A stretch of DNA of 64,000 bases from Bacteroides sp. (GTDB taxonomy: Bacteria; Bacteroidota; Bacteroidia; Bacteroidales; Muribaculaceae), in NCBI GenBank assembly GCA_014802265.1, contig JAAVCP010000052.1:1-64000 (forward strand). The letters run 5' to 3'. This document shows, one piece after another, positions 30,240-41,500 of the stretch; position 1 is the stretch's first letter; each line of letters starts with the position of its first letter. Made by a program: the position numbers and the translations under genes. A model generated the notes under the pieces. That model searched no databases and was not told the DNA's origin. It saw only the letters and a list, made by a program, of their open reading frames with translations.

Positions 30240-30686
30240 AATTTGATAAATTTAAAATTACACAAAGATAACCTATTCTTATTAAAGAACGAAACTATAT
30301 CTATAAAAGTGTGCAAAAGTATGTATAAACTTTCTTTATTTTCTGATATTTTGTGACTCATTTGTCTTTATATCCAGGTAAACGCTTAAACTCACTTTGT
30401 GGAATTAACTGAAAGGATAAGAAGGGTTACTACATTTTGCATCAATCAGGGCTAATATTGATAATTAGCTACTTACATTATTTAAGCATAGTCATAAATT
30501 GGTGATATGACTAAAAAAATAGGGTTTTAGGACTTTTTTGTGACCGGTTTTTCTTGGATTCCTATTGCTTGGATTATAATTTTGCCACCGTATTTCGCGA
30601 AACCCGGAAGGCTTATGCCCGGTCTTTCCCAATCCAATTACTAACCGTCTCCCGAGGGCATAGGAGACATAAAACATCAATAATTT

Positions 30687-32807
30687 ATGAATCAAGTATT
30701 GCGAATAATTGTTGCGATTACATTTATTCTTCGAGTAGGGGTTCCACTTGCTGAAGGTCAGAATCCTACTATCATACAGTCGAGTCTTACAGACGATGGC
30801 AAAATATTAGTTACGGAGAAACTGTCAAAGGGAGGGTCGGACATTCAGGTTAAGAAATTCCCTAGGAAGGTAGAGGAAGATGTGGTTAGATATACAGTTA
30901 CTCCAAAATATATTTACAGTGAAGAAGATGGTATAGTACCTGGTAATTCTAATTATGCAGTCTCTGAAGATGGATCAGAAATTTATTCATATTTTGAATT
31001 ACATGGCAATGTTATTTCCTCATGGGATCTGCCGGCGGGTATTTATAATTTTATATTTCGTTTTGAAAGCCCTGATGGTATGTTGATTCTTTATAAAGGA
31101 GGAGTGGAGGTAAATTCAAATATGGAGATAGAGGCACGGGCTACTGATGCAAAAGTAAACTATATTGAATGGCAAGCCTTAATGCCTGATGGCTCACAAC
31201 CTGTAGCGTCTATGGAAGATAATGGAAGCTTTTGTTATCCCATGGGTTATACATATATTGCGTGCCAAGATTATTTGTTATACGAATGTGGTTTCTTAGT
31301 GCTTAAGAATGAAGATGAGGATTTGCAAAGAATGCATAATGTATGGACAAATGCTCCTGAGTCTTGTTCTTTTTCACAGGTAATGTGCATAGGAGATAAG
31401 AAAGGAAACTACTATATAGAGATGCCTGCAGTTGGCACTGGAACTCAATTTATTTCCAATGACGTTAACTTGTATAATTGTTATCATTTACATCTTCCGA
31501 AAGATATTACTTCATTAACGAACGGCATCGTACCTGATGTGAATCTAAACTATGCTTGGACCTTTTGTTGGGATACCTATTCTGTAAAGTCGAGGAATAT
31601 TCTAAATGTCAAGTATGATACAGATGATATAGCATATTATTACTGTGGCTATGAAGGGGAAACTTCTTATCGAGGAAAACTTTTTCCCTGTCCTGATATT
31701 ATGACTTATGGTGTGGATGGTAAGTGGTTTGGAATCCAACCTCCTATGCTTAAAATGACTACTACTGATTTTCAATTCCAAAATAATCATCAGAAGGGTT
31801 TAGAAACATGTTTCTTCTACGCTGCATATGATAACTTTGGAATAGACAATACCACTACTATACGCCCTGTTTTTAATCCATATCTTGCATTACCCACTAA
31901 TTGTAATCCTATATTTGGGTATAATACTCCGATAGTAGTCTTTACGCGTCCTAATGAGCAATTTGATTATGCTTATATCGGTAGATATGGTGAAGCTCGT
32001 ACCCTGGATTATCTAAATCAGAATTTTGCTATATATCTTAATGGGAAAAAGGTATGGACAGATTATTTAGACCTTAAGGGATTTTATTATGCTGAGGACT
32101 GGGAACCTGGGGTTGCTTACGAAGATGGAGTGTGGGATTTCGAGATCGAGGATTCCAACCTGGTTATTGATGGACTCTCCACTCTGTCAAAATGTTTCAT
32201 GCATTTTGAAGATAATGACACCGAAAAATTCACATGGCCTACTTTGACAGCCCTTCAGTTTCGTAATATGGAAGATGAGATTACAGATCATTTTACGACT
32301 GCTAATGATGGACGGGTGATTCTTACAGGTGGTATATGGTCTAATGTCGATTATCAATACTTTGATTGTTCTACAGCTGAAGAATTTAAGGTGGAGTATA
32401 GTCCTTACCAAATTAATGATTTTTCTCCTCTTTCAGTAGAAATTGATCCGGAGAAAAGATTTATGCCTGGATATGGTGACTATTATGAGGGATCTTTGAA
32501 TCAAGTGATAAAAGAAAGTGATACAAAATGGTATGATTTACGTGTTACAATTAAGGATGTGGAAGGTAATTATCAGCAGCAAACTATTAGTCCGGCATTT
32601 AAAATAGATAATATTATCACTGGGATTACAAATGCAAGGATTGATGATAACAGACTAAATGTGTATGTTAAATCAAACAGCATAATTGCCCCCTTAGGCT
32701 CACACATTTATACGTATGATGGTCGTATGGTAAAGGGAGATAATCTCGCTCAGGGTATATATATGGTTCGTTGTGGAAACAAAACTGCTAAAGTTGTTAT
32801 TAAGTAA
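30687..32807 (+). CDS. exported protein of unknown function with C-terminal sorting-like domain
   Basis: Signal peptide; 706 aa; tail IYTYDGRMVKGDNLAQGIYMVRCGNKTAKVVIK. Confidence 0.75.
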   Translation: MNQVLRIIVAITFILRVGVPLAEGQNPTIIQSSLTDDGKILVTEKLSKGGSDIQVKKFPRKVEEDVVRYTVTPKYIYSEEDGIVPGNSNYAVSEDGSEIYSYFELHGNVISSWDLPAGIYNFIFRFESPDGMLILYKGGVEVNSNMEIEARATDAKVNYIEWQALMPDGSQPVASMEDNGSFCYPMGYTYIACQDYLLYECGFLVLKNEDEDLQRMHNVWTNAPESCSFSQVMCIGDKKGNYYIEMPAVGTGTQFISNDVNLYNCYHLHLPKDITSLTNGIVPDVNLNYAWTFCWDTYSVKSRNILNVKYDTDDIAYYYCGYEGETSYRGKLFPCPDIMTYGVDGKWFGIQPPMLKMTTTDFQFQNNHQKGLETCFFYAAYDNFGIDNTTTIRPVFNPYLALPTNCNPIFGYNTPIVVFTRPNEQFDYAYIGRYGEARTLDYLNQNFAIYLNGKKVWTDYLDLKGFYYAEDWEPGVAYEDGVWDFEIEDSNLVIDGLSTLSKCFMHFEDNDTEKFTWPTLTALQFRNMEDEITDHFTTANDGRVILTGGIWSNVDYQYFDCSTAEEFKVEYSPYQINDFSPLSVEIDPEKRFMPGYGDYYEGSLNQVIKESDTKWYDLRVTIKDVEGNYQQQTISPAFKIDNIITGITNARIDDNRLNVYVKSNSIIAPLGSHIYTYDGRMVKGDNLAQGIYMVRCGNKTAKVVIK

Positions 32808-32894
32808 TACTCATAGAATGGATTACTTATTTTAAGAATACAGATAGGAGTGTGGTATATAATTTGCCATATTCCTATCTCCTTGCTAGCCCTG

Positions 32895-34652
32895 TTAATT
32901 TGAATCATTTGAGACATTCTTTTGTGCAATAATAGCTAATTCTTCAAGTTCAGAAGGAGAAGCAGCAGATAGTTGCTTAAGATATACTTCGGTGGGTAAA
33001 TCTGTACCGAGTTTCTTACGCAAGGAATATTTCTGATTCTTTATAGTGCCAAGTGAACGATTCTGTAATTCAGCGATGTCTTTATTAGAAATATTCATCA
33101 ACACAAGCTGTGCCATACGCATTTCAGCATTGGTAAGGTTGGGATGGATATAACGCAGTTTATCCATAAACTCCTGCATTACCTCTTCGTTAGAGTTGTT
33201 AACATGATGAAGTGGTTCGATAGAAATCGAGGAATCTTTCAATCGCATACTTATGTCCGTAAGTTTTTTAGTTGTCGACTCTTCAGAATTAAGAATTTCT
33301 TTGATGTCTTGGTAAATATTTTTATAATTGTCTGCTACCATTGTTGCTGATGACAGTGCTGCATTTCGATTCCCAAGGTTATTTTCAGTAATAGCTTGTT
33401 CATGTTTGCGTTTTTTGTGAAGACGAATGATTATAATTAACAATATGCCGATTCCTATAAGAACTATTATCAGTACTCCAATTAGAGTTATATTACGGAT
33501 ATTTTCAAGCCGTTCACGTTCCAATGATTTCTTTATTTGTCTTGTTTCAAAACGGTCAGTTGCTTGCTTGGTATATGTGCGTTTATATTCTGTTTCAAGA
33601 GAATCTTTTAGATGAATATATTTCTGTAAATAATAATAGGCGAGGGTAGGCTTTCCATCTATTTCAAATATATCGCTTGTAAGAGCATATAAATTAGGCA
33701 CATCAGAGATATGGATTGAATCAGGATGAAGTCGTTTAAGTTCAGTTTTAGCATCTTCAAATTTACCAGTTAACAACAGTAGATGAATATATTCCATACG
33801 AATATTTCCTATTTCTAAAAAAGGAATGTGACTGTTATTTAAGATATACACATGATAAATACTGTCTGCTACTTCATATTCCCCTTTGTCTTTATACAGA
33901 AAGAATTTCTGAGTTATAATACCTTCTTTGTGGCGTTTACTTATACTATATTTTTCTGCCTGAATATACTCAGAATTTGCTGCCTCCCAATCTTTTTGAA
34001 ATCGATAAAATTGACCTTGCATAAGATGTATCAGATAATTTAAATCTTTCCAACCATATTCATTATCTAGTATAGTTCCATGGTCAGATACTATTTTTTT
34101 TGCCTTATCAAGATATTTCTGTGCCAAATCTAATCTTTTAAAAGTCAAATGGAAATCCATTATCCATAAATATAGTATACCATCTCGAAATAATAGGTTT
34201 TTATCTTTGGGTATATCTAAAGATTTCTCAATATCGTCAAACATAGCCTCATAATCTCCTATTAAATAATATGCAGAAGATCGCAACTCGTACACCAGTG
34301 TAATGTTAGTAATGTCTTTCTTCGGTAGTCGTTTTTCTATCCAATTAGAGATATTAATTATATCTCCATACTTTCCTTCATCGCGAAGTTTTTCTTCTTT
34401 TCGTGCATAGTATTGTATTAGTTTTCCTTCTTTTTCTGCTTTGATAAGGGAGTCTTCTAATTCTTTGCTGAGTCCTTCATGTATAGTCACATTAACAGGC
34501 TTATTATCGTCAGCGGATGAATAAAAGCAGGACATGCTTATCCATAATGTTATGATGATAATTATGCATAGTCTTAAGCAGGGATTATTAGTTCGATTAA
34601 AGTCAATTCCTCGTTCAGCTTCTTTCATCGCAGTTTGTTCGGTTGTATCCAA
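32895..34652 (-). CDS. membrane TPR protein with C-terminal LuxR-type HTH
   Basis: TM ITLIGVLIIVLIGIGILLIIII; LTNAEMRMAQLVLMNISNKDIAELQNRSLGTIKNQKYSLRKKLG. Confidence 0.9.
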   Translation of the reverse strand: MDTTEQTAMKEAERGIDFNRTNNPCLRLCIIIIITLWISMSCFYSSADDNKPVNVTIHEGLSKELEDSLIKAEKEGKLIQYYARKEEKLRDEGKYGDIINISNWIEKRLPKKDITNITLVYELRSSAYYLIGDYEAMFDDIEKSLDIPKDKNLLFRDGILYLWIMDFHLTFKRLDLAQKYLDKAKKIVSDHGTILDNEYGWKDLNYLIHLMQGQFYRFQKDWEAANSEYIQAEKYSISKRHKEGIITQKFFLYKDKGEYEVADSIYHVYILNNSHIPFLEIGNIRMEYIHLLLLTGKFEDAKTELKRLHPDSIHISDVPNLYALTSDIFEIDGKPTLAYYYLQKYIHLKDSLETEYKRTYTKQATDRFETRQIKKSLERERLENIRNITLIGVLIIVLIGIGILLIIIIRLHKKRKHEQAITENNLGNRNAALSSATMVADNYKNIYQDIKEILNSEESTTKKLTDISMRLKDSSISIEPLHHVNNSNEEVMQEFMDKLRYIHPNLTNAEMRMAQLVLMNISNKDIAELQNRSLGTIKNQKYSLRKKLGTDLPTEVYLKQLSAASPSELEELAIIAQKNVSNDSN

Positions 34653-34707
34653 ATATAATAGGGTAATTTAAATTCACAAAAGAGATATATTACAATATGA
34701 CTTCCTG

Positions 34708-34830
34708 TTATTTATCATTGTAATGACCCTCTAAATATATGACAATAATGTATACCTCTTCATCGTGAATGCAGTATTGTGATATGTGTCGTGAATAAAT
34801 CACGTTCCCACATCCTATTAGTGGCTCTGG
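34708..34830 (-). pseudogene. YoeB/Txe-like toxin C-terminal remnant
   Basis: Minus frame HPEPLIGCGNVIYSRHISQYCIHDEEVYIIVIYLEGHYNDK* downstream of the antitoxin; GHY(N/D)DK end is typical of the family. Confidence 0.65.
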
Positions 34831-34897
34831 GTGACTATTTAATGCTATACATCACAATGAATTAAGGAAGTTTCAATTTCTTCTTTGGTACCACATG

Positions 34898-35098
34898 TCA
34901 CTCGCTGTATGATTGCTCAGCCTCTTCAATGCACTTATGGTGTTCAGGTGTAAGTAGGATATTGTCATTACCTACACTTGTAAGGGTATAAAGTTTATTT
35001 TTTCGACGGATTAATACCGGTTCACCATTAGCGGCTTTGTGAAAGGAGGCTGCAAGATTATTACGATAGTCACTTACTGATAGAGCTTCCATATTCAA
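34898..35098 (-). CDS. Phd/YefM-family antitoxin
   Basis: MEALSVSDYRNNLAASFHKAANGEPVLIRRKNKLYTLTSV. Confidence 0.85.
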   Translation of the reverse strand: MNMEALSVSDYRNNLAASFHKAANGEPVLIRRKNKLYTLTSVGNDNILLTPEHHKCIEEAEQSYSE

Positions 35099-35298
35099 TA
35101 AATTTAAATTTTACACAAAGATAAGCAATTTTTCATTAAGTAACGAAATATTGTTATAATAAAAGTAAAGCTAAGAAATTTTATATATAATTATTCATCC
35201 ATATCATAAGTTTTTCTTGTCAACATAAGCCTTGATCAGGGGGTTAAGCTGATTCCCATATAGCCTTCTTCTTTTAATTCTGCCACTACGTTAACAAT

Positions 35299-36738
35299 TT
35301 ATTTTGATGTCAACACAACTTCTCTACCCCAATGTCCACCCAATACGACAGATGCCGGCGACGCTGTGAAGGTTTCTCCTAATGCAGTTGCCCATTTTAG
35401 TGGTGTAGTCAGGTCGCCACGTGTCATATTGTCTGAGAGACATTTCCCCCCGCGCCATTCCGCTACCTTGCGCATATCCTCTATGTCAAATTCTTCAGTT
35501 GGTTTTGCGTCATCATAACCAACTGGCATAAGATGAGGAGTATCGGAGGGTCGGGATAGGTCTGTGCATTCCCAGCCGGGTAACGCATTCCATGCCTCAA
35601 GACTGCCGAAGTGAGTCTCAATTCTGTCTTTAATGTTATGTTTGCGCCAATAAAGGGGTGCTAATGAGTTCCTGCCGGCAACCCAGTGCATAAATGTCTT
35701 CATTACCAACGCCGGAACCAGTGGTGTCAAAGAAAAATACCAAGGAACAGAGTCGGCAATCCGATTGAAATAATTGGCAGCTGTGATCCCTCCCCGGAAA
35801 TGAAGAATGTCATTAAGTTTATCGGAATCAGCATACCACATACCATGGAAATTCTGTGTGGCAAACCATCTTACATCAAACACTTTTTCCGGTGGAGGAC
35901 AATGTAAGGCTTTCATAAGCATTGCCTCAAATTCATAATTAGTAAGACGATAGGAATCGCCGCCTCCCACATTATAAAAATTACACCAGAATGAATCGGG
36001 CACCCATTCTTCACACACGTTTATCAGTCTGCCTGCATCTTCAAGATTTACCCATTCCAACACACCTTTTATGGGTACGTGAAATGTGATTGGGTCAGTT
36101 GCCTTATCAATTAACCCCTTATGAAGGATACCTGACATTCTCAGTGATACCCATTTCTTAAGTCCGGAGTCAGATAGAATACGCTCTGCCGCTGTTTTTG
36201 ACACAGCATATCCATCAGAAGGGGGCGGTTGCAACAGATCGCCGCAGCGTCCCCAATGATGCGGAGGCATATATGATCCATACTGAGCCACCGAACCTAT
36301 ATACACAATCCCAACCTTATTTGGATTCGGTTCCTTTCTCACGGCATCAACCACGTTTCGCATTCCCCCTGTGTTTACCTTAAAGGTCTTTTCGGGATAA
36401 TAGTCGGCAGCAGGCGATACCATCCCCCCGAGATGAAGCACAAAGTCAGCTCCTTTTACAAGTCTACACACATCATCTGGGTTCATGAGGTCTCCCCATA
36501 CTATTTCAATACCCTCTTTCCCAATCCACGGCGCAAGGAGCTTGCTGTTTTTCTTGCTTGACCTTGCAAGCAGTCTCACCGTGAAATGGTCAAGCCTATC
36601 CGATAGTTGACGTAGCATTTCCATTCCCATCGTGCCCGTAGCCCCGGTCAGGGCAATCCTCCTTTTTGAGAATTGTTTATTACTTGAATTGACCATATTC
36701 TTCATGATGCGGAGTTCCCTTTTTAAGAAGTTTAGCAT
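35299..36738 (-). CDS. NAD-dependent epimerase/dehydratase (extended SDR)
   Basis: RIALTGATGTMGMEMLRQL, VLHLGGMVSPAADYYPEKTFKVNTGGMRNVVDA, YAVSKTAAE; true start probably at 36705 or 36696. Confidence 0.9.
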   Translation of the reverse strand: MLNFLKRELRIMKNMVNSSNKQFSKRRIALTGATGTMGMEMLRQLSDRLDHFTVRLLARSSKKNSKLLAPWIGKEGIEIVWGDLMNPDDVCRLVKGADFVLHLGGMVSPAADYYPEKTFKVNTGGMRNVVDAVRKEPNPNKVGIVYIGSVAQYGSYMPPHHWGRCGDLLQPPPSDGYAVSKTAAERILSDSGLKKWVSLRMSGILHKGLIDKATDPITFHVPIKGVLEWVNLEDAGRLINVCEEWVPDSFWCNFYNVGGGDSYRLTNYEFEAMLMKALHCPPPEKVFDVRWFATQNFHGMWYADSDKLNDILHFRGGITAANYFNRIADSVPWYFSLTPLVPALVMKTFMHWVAGRNSLAPLYWRKHNIKDRIETHFGSLEAWNALPGWECTDLSRPSDTPHLMPVGYDDAKPTEEFDIEDMRKVAEWRGGKCLSDNMTRGDLTTPLKWATALGETFTASPASVVLGGHWGREVVLTSK

Positions 36739-38383
36739 AGTCGGAGGGTAGCATACCCATATTTAGCCGAAAGGCTTTTGTGAAAGTTGAGCGGGTGTTG
36801 AACCCGACACTCTCACTGATGGCTTCAATTGTGAGATTACCATATTTATCCGTGTCGCTCATGCGGCGGCACGCTTCTTGAATCCTGTATTTATTCAATA
36901 GATTTCCGAAGGTCATGCCATAATGTTCGTTGATTGCGCGTGAGATATAACTTGTATTTGATTCCACGAGTTGAGTAAGACGTTGGAGAGAAAAATTACT
37001 GTCGCAGACCTCATCTATATTCTCAAAAACTTTATCAATTTTTATAATCAGATCACGCCGAGTTTCGTCTGTCATGGAACTGTCGCGATATTTCTCAGGC
37101 TGTTCTTTTACTTCTACCGTCACCGGAACAGCTTTATCCGCATTTTGTAAAAGCGACTGGGCTTGGTTGAATATCACCTGATTTTTCAATCTGAGCTGAC
37201 GGTTCTTGTGGAAGATTACAATAGCTATTATCAGAAGCACTATCACAAGGACCACGGAAAAAAGAAGAATGATTTTAACCTGTCGCCTCTCACTGTCAAT
37301 TTTCATAGCATAATCCTTAACATTACTGAGCTCTATCTCGAGTCTTGTAGGCTCGAGCGCCACAAGTTGCTTTGTAAGGGTGTCTTTAGCTTCATAATAT
37401 TTAATACGGTAGAGGTCACCCATATCAGGATTACCTGCTAATATATAGCATTTTGACAACAGGTCATAAACCTCCATGTGGACATCCATATCATTGATTG
37501 CGCTTTTTTCGGAGAAAATACCATTAATGCCGTTGATAGCCCCTTCATAATTTCCTTCTCCCACTGAAACGGCTGCAAGGCATATTCGTGCCATATATTT
37601 CTCCCGTGGAGCTTCCAATCCGAGTGAGTCACGAATCACAAGCATTTTTTTTCTTGCAGTATTAAATTTTCGTGCGGCAATAGCATCGGTACCCTCGCAA
37701 AGCAGCAGAGAGAGCCGGTAATCGGGAGCCGATTTCGGGATTGAGTCTCTAAGCAAATGCCGTATGCGATCATTAAAATTTTTATTTACCTTAAATGGTA
37801 AGTCCAGCATAACAGAATTTATATAAGTTGCCAACACAAGATTCCAGTCACCCGCCTCCGCTGCTGTCTGCATGGCTTTGTCATAAAACTTGCGGCTTTG
37901 CATAGTTACCCCGGCACTGTCTTGAGGAAATATGTATTCATACATATTGAAAAGATTACCGAAATTCAAAAGCACAGTGGCGTATGAACTTTTGTCAGGT
38001 GAGTCTTTAAAAATATTCTCCGCCTTTTCCAAGCACCGGTAAGCACTCATATAGTCACTCAGACGCACATAATAGATCTGTCCCATCTCCGAAAAAGATT
38101 TCCCTACCAGCAAGCGTGTTTCTTCGTCGTCTGAGTCCTGATACTTCTCTGTGAGCCATGAATAGCAGACAAGGGCACTGTCAATTTTTTCGTCATTCTG
38201 AAACTCCATACCCCATTTAAACAGAGTCTGTGGTGAGTCATCGCCAAAAGGGATAATCTTAGACGTTGAGCGTATAGCTGCCGCCGCCGGGGTCATGATT
38301 GTTGTCAGAACTTCCCAGAGGCATATTAAATATGGGATAGGCAGTAACAGCCTGTTGATTTTATGACTCAGATTAGATTTCAT
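36680..38383 (-). CDS. membrane TPR protein with C-terminal AraC-type HTH
   Basis: TM IILLFSVVLVIVLLIIAIVIF; LTIEAISESVGFNTRSTFTKAFRLNMGMLPSDYAKLL. Confidence 0.9.
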   Translation of the reverse strand: MKSNLSHKINRLLLPIPYLICLWEVLTTIMTPAAAAIRSTSKIIPFGDDSPQTLFKWGMEFQNDEKIDSALVCYSWLTEKYQDSDDEETRLLVGKSFSEMGQIYYVRLSDYMSAYRCLEKAENIFKDSPDKSSYATVLLNFGNLFNMYEYIFPQDSAGVTMQSRKFYDKAMQTAAEAGDWNLVLATYINSVMLDLPFKVNKNFNDRIRHLLRDSIPKSAPDYRLSLLLCEGTDAIAARKFNTARKKMLVIRDSLGLEAPREKYMARICLAAVSVGEGNYEGAINGINGIFSEKSAINDMDVHMEVYDLLSKCYILAGNPDMGDLYRIKYYEAKDTLTKQLVALEPTRLEIELSNVKDYAMKIDSERRQVKIILLFSVVLVIVLLIIAIVIFHKNRQLRLKNQVIFNQAQSLLQNADKAVPVTVEVKEQPEKYRDSSMTDETRRDLIIKIDKVFENIDEVCDSNFSLQRLTQLVESNTSYISRAINEHYGMTFGNLLNKYRIQEACRRMSDTDKYGNLTIEAISESVGFNTRSTFTKAFRLNMGMLPSDYAKLLKKGTPHHEEYGQFK

Positions 38384-38399
38384 GGTGTAAATTTAGGTA

Positions 38400-38413
38400 A
38401 AATTTATAAATTT
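38400..38413. promoter_or_regulatory. palindrome AAATTTATAAATTT, copy 1
   Basis: Perfect 14-bp palindrome in the divergent regulator/target intergenic region. Confidence 0.55.
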
Positions 38414-38441
38414 GGGGAATTCATAACGAGAAATAAGAGCA

Positions 38442-38455
38442 AAATTTATAAATTT
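38442..38455. promoter_or_regulatory. palindrome AAATTTATAAATTT, copy 2
   Basis: Identical palindrome, exactly 42 bp downstream of copy 1. Confidence 0.55.
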
Positions 38456-38541
38456 CAGTTGTATTCAGTGCCTGATAGTTTGATTTCACCATATTCATAG
38501 TCTAATTTTGCCAAAAAATCAACCCATAAATCATCCGTATT

Positions 38542-41500
38542 ATGAATAGCATTTACAAATCTATCACGGGTGTCCTTATCGGTGGAGCGGCGATAGCCGT
38601 CGGCGTAATAGGTATAGGAGCTGCCAATGTCAGCCCCGATTTCCTAAAGAAAAGGACTACCGAAACATCAGAGACATCTGTAAAGAGTGTTGTGGATCAC
38701 CACAAGAGTCTGCATCGATCTAAAGGCTCAAAACGAATGGCAGCGCCACGTCCGAATATGGTGGCAAGGAATTTTGTCCAAAAATTCCAATGTGTGGTCA
38801 CTTATTCCGATGAATGGGAATATGATGATGAAGCAGGTGTCTATACTTTTGATGCAACTGACCCCATCACTTTCAAATCTGCATTTATCAACGATGAGTA
38901 TACCCCTTCCGGAGGTGCATTCTTTACAGATAAGTATTACATAGTAACTACCATATCTGAAGACTGGTTTAGTGGAGCAATAGACGTTTACTGCTATAAA
39001 TATTCCCGTGATAAATGGGAGGAACTGAGCTATGCCGTACAAGATATTTACTCACTTTATAATTCGATCTGTTATGATCCCATTGATGATCTCGCATACG
39101 GTTATTTTTATAGCGATGAGGGAGGTACATGGGGTTATATGAATGTGGATAATCTTAGGGTCACCCAGATTGTGGAAGCTGACCGACAGTTGGTCGCTGT
39201 CGCTATCAATGAACAGGGTCAAGCCTACGGCATTGCTACAGATGGCTACCTTTATTCAATCAATAAAAAGACCGGAGAGATGGTCTCGATAGGTTCTACG
39301 GGGCTCTCTCCGGTATATATGCAGAGCGCGGCGTTCGGCAATGACGGTAACTTGTATTGGGCAGCTTCAGAGGCTTATTCGTCAGGTCTTTATATTGTAG
39401 ATGTAACTACTGGGAAAGCAACTGAGATAGGAGCTTTCTATGGCACTGAAGAGGTGTGTGCCCTATATGCCGTGGAAGGCGAGGTAAATCCGGAGGCTCC
39501 CGCAAAAGCATTTGATCTTAAGGCAGACGTATCATGGATAGAGCTGACATTTCCATTTTCATTTGCAATCCCGGTAAATAAAGCCGGCGGCACACCTCTC
39601 TCAGGAGAGATTGACTACACCATATCTGTTGATGGTGTGGAAACAATTGTGGGTAATGGTGCAGCAGGGTCAGAAGTAAATGTTTCCCTTACCGTTGAGA
39701 AACCCGGTTACCATCTCTTTAAGGTTGTGCTTTCAAATGAAGCAGGCAATTCTGAGGCTGCTACCATGAGGAGTTGGATCGGGGTAGACGAACCCAAGAA
39801 TGTGCGTGATGCCAAAGTGGAAAAAATATCTGATAATGGCATTCAAATCAGTTGGGTAGCTCCTGAAGGCGGGATAAACGGTGGATATTTTGATGTCGAC
39901 ATGATTACATACACGGTTACACGCCTTCCGGAAGGCAAAACAGTAGCCGAGAATATCAAGACTACCTCTTTTACAGATGATATAGAACTTGAGAATGGTC
40001 AGAGCCTTATCCGCTATATTATTACTCCGTCGGCAGACGGATTGGAGGGACAAAAGACATTGACTGAGGGTATAGTTATAGGCAAACCCTACGAAGTGCC
40101 TGTTGAATTTACTTTCGATACTGAGGAAGATTATAATATCTTCACTGTGATAGACAATAACGAGACTGTCAATTTGGATTCCGGTATGTGGCAATATACT
40201 CCTTCCGGAGAAGCAGCCGGATATGTAAGTGGCACTAAAGATGGCGATGACTGGCTTATAACCCCCTCCGTATCTCTTAAGGCACGCACTAAGTATTTTT
40301 TCAGCCATGATGTACTTTGCTATTCCGATTATTGGCCTGAGGAGTATTCCGTGTATCTTGCCACAAGTCCTGATATGGAAGGAATGACAAAAGAAATAGT
40401 GCCTTCTACAACTATATGGTGGGATGAGTATCGCACTCGCACAGATACAATAACAGTTGAAAATGACGGTGTGTATTATTTCGGTTTCCATGCCACATCA
40501 GAGGCAGGAAGTGCCTTCTTCCTAATTGACAATATCAAGTTGAGTGAGATGTATAAAGTTGATGCCCCCGCTGCGGTTAAAGACCTGAGTGCGGTTGCCG
40601 GTGAAATGGGAGGGAAAAAAGCAACATTATCGTTTATCACACCGTCCAATAGTGTTGAAGGTAAAGAACTCAGTGATGACATCACTGTAAAAATTCTGCG
40701 CGGCGGCGTTGTGATCGAGACCATTCATGATGTCGCTCCCAATAAGCACATGACTTTCGAGGATACTGAGGCGGCTGATCGTCAGATTAACAGTTATGAG
40801 GTGATATGCTCGAACTCTTATGGTGAGGGTCCTGCGGCATCTGTTGAAGTTTGGGTAGGACTTGATGTACCGACAGCACCACTGAACGCACAAGTGACAC
40901 TTGATGAAGAGGGTCATCCCGTAATCTCTTGGGAGGCTCCGGAAGGTCGTGGAATACATGGTGGTTATGTGGATAATACTGACCTCAGTTATACCGTGGC
41001 TATGGTTAAAAACGGCAATATGGTACCTGTGGTGGAAAAGACCCATGAATTTAGCTGCGTTGACACAGAGTTAGTGCTTGAAAATGTTGGCAACCAGTCC
41101 ATGCACCAGTATTATATAGTGCCGTCATCAAATGCTACAGGTGAGTATGGCGACAATGCAACCGCCCTCTACATTTCAGGCAAGCCATACGCTTTGCCAT
41201 TTAAGGAATCATTTAAGGGTAGCACTGCAACTAATTTCTGGGCATTTACCGGTATCGATGGAGAAGGATGGTCGATTGGTGATGATTTCAGCATCGGTTC
41301 ACAAGATGATGATGACGGCGTATTGGCTTATCTGCCTGCTGTGCCTGAGATTATTACAACAGCCATGTCGGGTAAAATCAATATTTCGACAGCCAAAGAT
41401 CCCAAACTTACTTTCTATCTGAGGAAAATGAGTATAGCCGATAATGGTTTCTATGACACTGACCCGTCAAAAGACGTACTTAATATCAAAGTTGGTGTAG

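Noticed and set aside
39733-40491. 252-aa minus-strand ORF inside the 1494-aa exported protein
   Set aside because: Cys/His/Ile-rich antisense translation with no domain, overlapped by a well-supported plus-strand FnIII protein.
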